Below, in pieces: positions 23,895-25,081 of a stretch of 25,081 nucleotides of DNA. Source of the DNA: JANYGM01 sp043764015 (GTDB lineage Bacteria; Bacteroidota; Bacteroidia; Cytophagales; Thermonemataceae). The position numbers and the translations under genes are program-made. Each line of letters opens with the position of its first letter. Position 1 is the stretch's first letter. The stretch is taken from positions 1 to 25,081 of the forward strand of contig JAYUKY010000129.1 of the NCBI GenBank assembly GCA_043764015.1. Direction: 5' to 3'. The notes beneath the pieces were generated by a model that saw only the letters and a list, made by a program, of their open reading frames with translations, did not search any database and had not been told where the DNA came from.

Positions 23895-24660
23895 AAGAAA
23901 GCATATAGGATAAAATAGGCAAACATTTTTCTTTGCAAGGAAGATAAAAATGCTTGTGTTGCCAAGTAGCAGATTTTGGGGATAATCCCCACCAAAACTC
24001 CGTCATTGCAAGCGGCTTCATCTTATTTTGGAACGCATATTGCAAAAGTTTGGGCGCAGCACACTCTCCTGCACCACTAGGCGGATTGGTATTTAGCATA
24101 TCTCTAAAAATTTCTTTCAAATTTTTTGACTTATTAACTTGATTTACAAAGTGATACGACTCAAAAATCTTCTCTTGAAGCAAAATAGAATTTTCTTTAC
24201 GTAATTTTTTAAGAATATTTATTTTATCTTTATTTTCAGTTTTATGTTGTTCTAATGATTTGATTTCCAAGTTGATATTTGTAAGATTTATCATTCCGTT
24301 ATTTAAAAAACTATCTTCTGCAAGTGTATCAAAAATAGATGGCACAAAGGCACTGTGCGTGTTGCTATTTGCTAATTTTCCAGAAAAAGCGGCCAAAAAA
24401 CCTATTTCATTTTGGGCGGTTTCCACCACTAAAACCCCAAACATTTTCCCAATAATTGTGCCTTCTTGTCCTTCTATTAAGCCAAAATTATGTACCCATT
24501 CCTGTTGTGTTGTGAGATATTTTTGTAGTTGTGTCGTTGCCAACAAACAAAGTTTATGTGGTTGATAACCAATAGGATAATCAAAAAAATAATTAAATTT
24601 TTCTGGTAACGAATATTCTATTATTGGAACATCAAAACGAGTAAAAAATTGATTTTTCAA
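23878..24660 (-). CDS. RluA-like pseudouridine synthase N-terminal part, catalytic domain absent
   Basis: These 260 residues match the N-terminal region of a long RluA-family pseudouridine synthase type (about 550 residues), including HNFGLIEGQEGTIIGKMFG, AFSGKLANSN and NPPSGAGECAAPKLLQYAF with AMTEFWWGLSPKS. In that family the RluA catalytic domain with its HRLD aspartate motif follows. Here the protein stops after CLPILSYMLSL, and its last residues (Met-Cys-Asp-Val) are encoded by a TGATGTG heptad repeat. No catalytic part is found nearby. The start appears to be TTG 24660; no ATG exists upstream. A truncated gene or a natural stand-alone accessory protein are both possible. Confidence 0.75.
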   Translation of the reverse strand: MKNQFFTRFDVPIIEYSLPEKFNYFFDYPIGYQPHKLCLLATTQLQKYLTTQQEWVHNFGLIEGQEGTIIGKMFGVLVVETAQNEIGFLAAFSGKLANSNTHSAFVPSIFDTLAEDSFLNNGMINLTNINLEIKSLEQHKTENKDKINILKKLRKENSILLQEKIFESYHFVNQVNKSKNLKEIFRDMLNTNPPSGAGECAAPKLLQYAFQNKMKPLAMTEFWWGLSPKSATWQHKHFYLPCKEKCLPILSYMLSLMCDV

Positions 24661-24763
24661 AGATATATTTTTATAGTTTTTGTAGTTTTATAAAATAAAT
24701 TTAAAATTACTATATTTTTTTGTATTTTTGTTGTGATAACTTTCAAAATCAAAAACAATAATC

Positions 24764-24913
24764 ATGAAAAAATTTTTTAATTTTATATTCGCCTCTATTG
24801 TCATTGTAGGCACAATAGCTTTTCACCCTTTTATTGAGCTTGCAGGCTACATTATGGGCAAATTTGGTAATAAACCAAAAGATGAAGTCAAAGATGTCAA
24901 AAGTGAAGAATGA
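24764..24913 (+). CDS. Small membrane protein
   Basis: A 49-residue frame starts with ATG 24764: Met-Lys-Lys, one hydrophobic segment (about 4-32, FNFIFASIVIVGTIAF then ELAGYIMG) and a charged, Lys/Glu/Asp-rich tail (KPKDEVKDVKSEE). A TATTTTTG box at 24723-24730 lies 33 bp upstream and may be its -7 element. It is divergent from the RluA-like gene. The clean positive-inside start and charged tail support a real gene; the function is unknown. Confidence 0.6.
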   Translation: MKKFFNFIFASIVIVGTIAFHPFIELAGYIMGKFGNKPKDEVKDVKSEE

Positions 24914-24920
24914 TGCTTTT

Positions 24921-25081
24921 CAAATCAAAATCAACAAATCAAAATCAACAAATCAAAAAAAACAAATCAAAAAAAACAAATCAAAAAAAACAAATCAAAA
25001 TCAACAAATCAAAATCAACAAATCAAAATCAACAAATCAAAAAAAACAAATCAAAAAAAACAAATCAAAATCAACAAATCA
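24921..25081. repeat. 14-bp tandem repeat, two unit types, continuing past the edge
   Basis: Eleven full 14-bp units and a partial twelfth fill the sequence from 24921 to the window end. Type A is CAAATCAAAATCAA, type B is CAAATCAAAAAAAA. The order is A A B B B A A A B B A then a partial unit. The 14-bp step is two heptads. It begins 7 bp after the stop of the small membrane protein gene. The true length is unknown because it runs off the window. Confidence 0.95.

Noticed and set aside
24921..25081. CRISPR array at the right edge
   Set aside because: The 14-bp units are contiguous with no unique spacers, so this is a simple tandem repeat.

Overview
The window reads as a low-GC (about one third by eye) chromosomal segment of a Bacteroidota bacterium, most likely order Cytophagales. 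Support comes from a 7TMR-DISM/SpoIIE phosphatase, an OmpA protein with PD40 propeller repeats, a DUF2027-Smr protein, a divergent rsfS/birA pair, several sites fitting the Bacteroidota -33/-7 promoter (TTTG...TAnnTTTG), no obvious Shine-Dalgarno sequences, and TTG starts on at least three genes. The genus cannot be fixed from the sequence; a Bernardetia/Microscilla-like organism is a guess. No rRNA, tRNA, transposase, prophage or CRISPR array was recognised.

Layout. 1-1616: rsfS (-) and birA (+), divergent, with a repeat-built inverted repeat between them. 1617-6339: a membrane SpoIIE-type phosphatase (+), phoH (-) and aroQ (+), with three different structured repeat elements in the gaps. 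6340-9780: osmC (+), then a Smr protein and a polyprenyl diphosphate synthase (both -), then a PAP2 phosphatase (+). 9781-12052: a large OmpA/PD40 envelope protein (+). 12173-18115: four minus-strand genes (HAMP-GAF-PAS sensor, dapB, M28 peptidase, hemA). 18252-21604: a minus-strand pair, a Wzc-type tyrosine autokinase and its probable PHP phosphatase, which likely control polysaccharide export. 21936-23806: a secreted unknown protein and a beta-helix lipoprotein (+). 23878-24913: an RluA-like protein lacking its catalytic domain (-) and a 49-residue membrane peptide (+). 24921-25081: a tandem repeat running off the edge.

Most genes are ordinary housekeeping or envelope functions. The striking feature is the intergenic DNA. 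About fourteen gaps carry short tandem repeats with a 7-bp period. The unit sequence differs from gap to gap (AATTGTG, TACGAAG, CGTAATT, TGATGTG, GTAGTGA, AACTCAC), but the 7-bp step is kept. Many are arranged as two facing arms around an AT-rich spacer, often with AATACAA at the inner edge, and arms often differ by whole heptads. They begin at or within a few bases of start or stop codons, and two even supply the last codons of a gene. Three further gaps hold unrelated, highly structured inverted-repeat elements (1637-1805, 4191-4320, 5994-6220). I regard these intergenic families as the best candidates for something undescribed.
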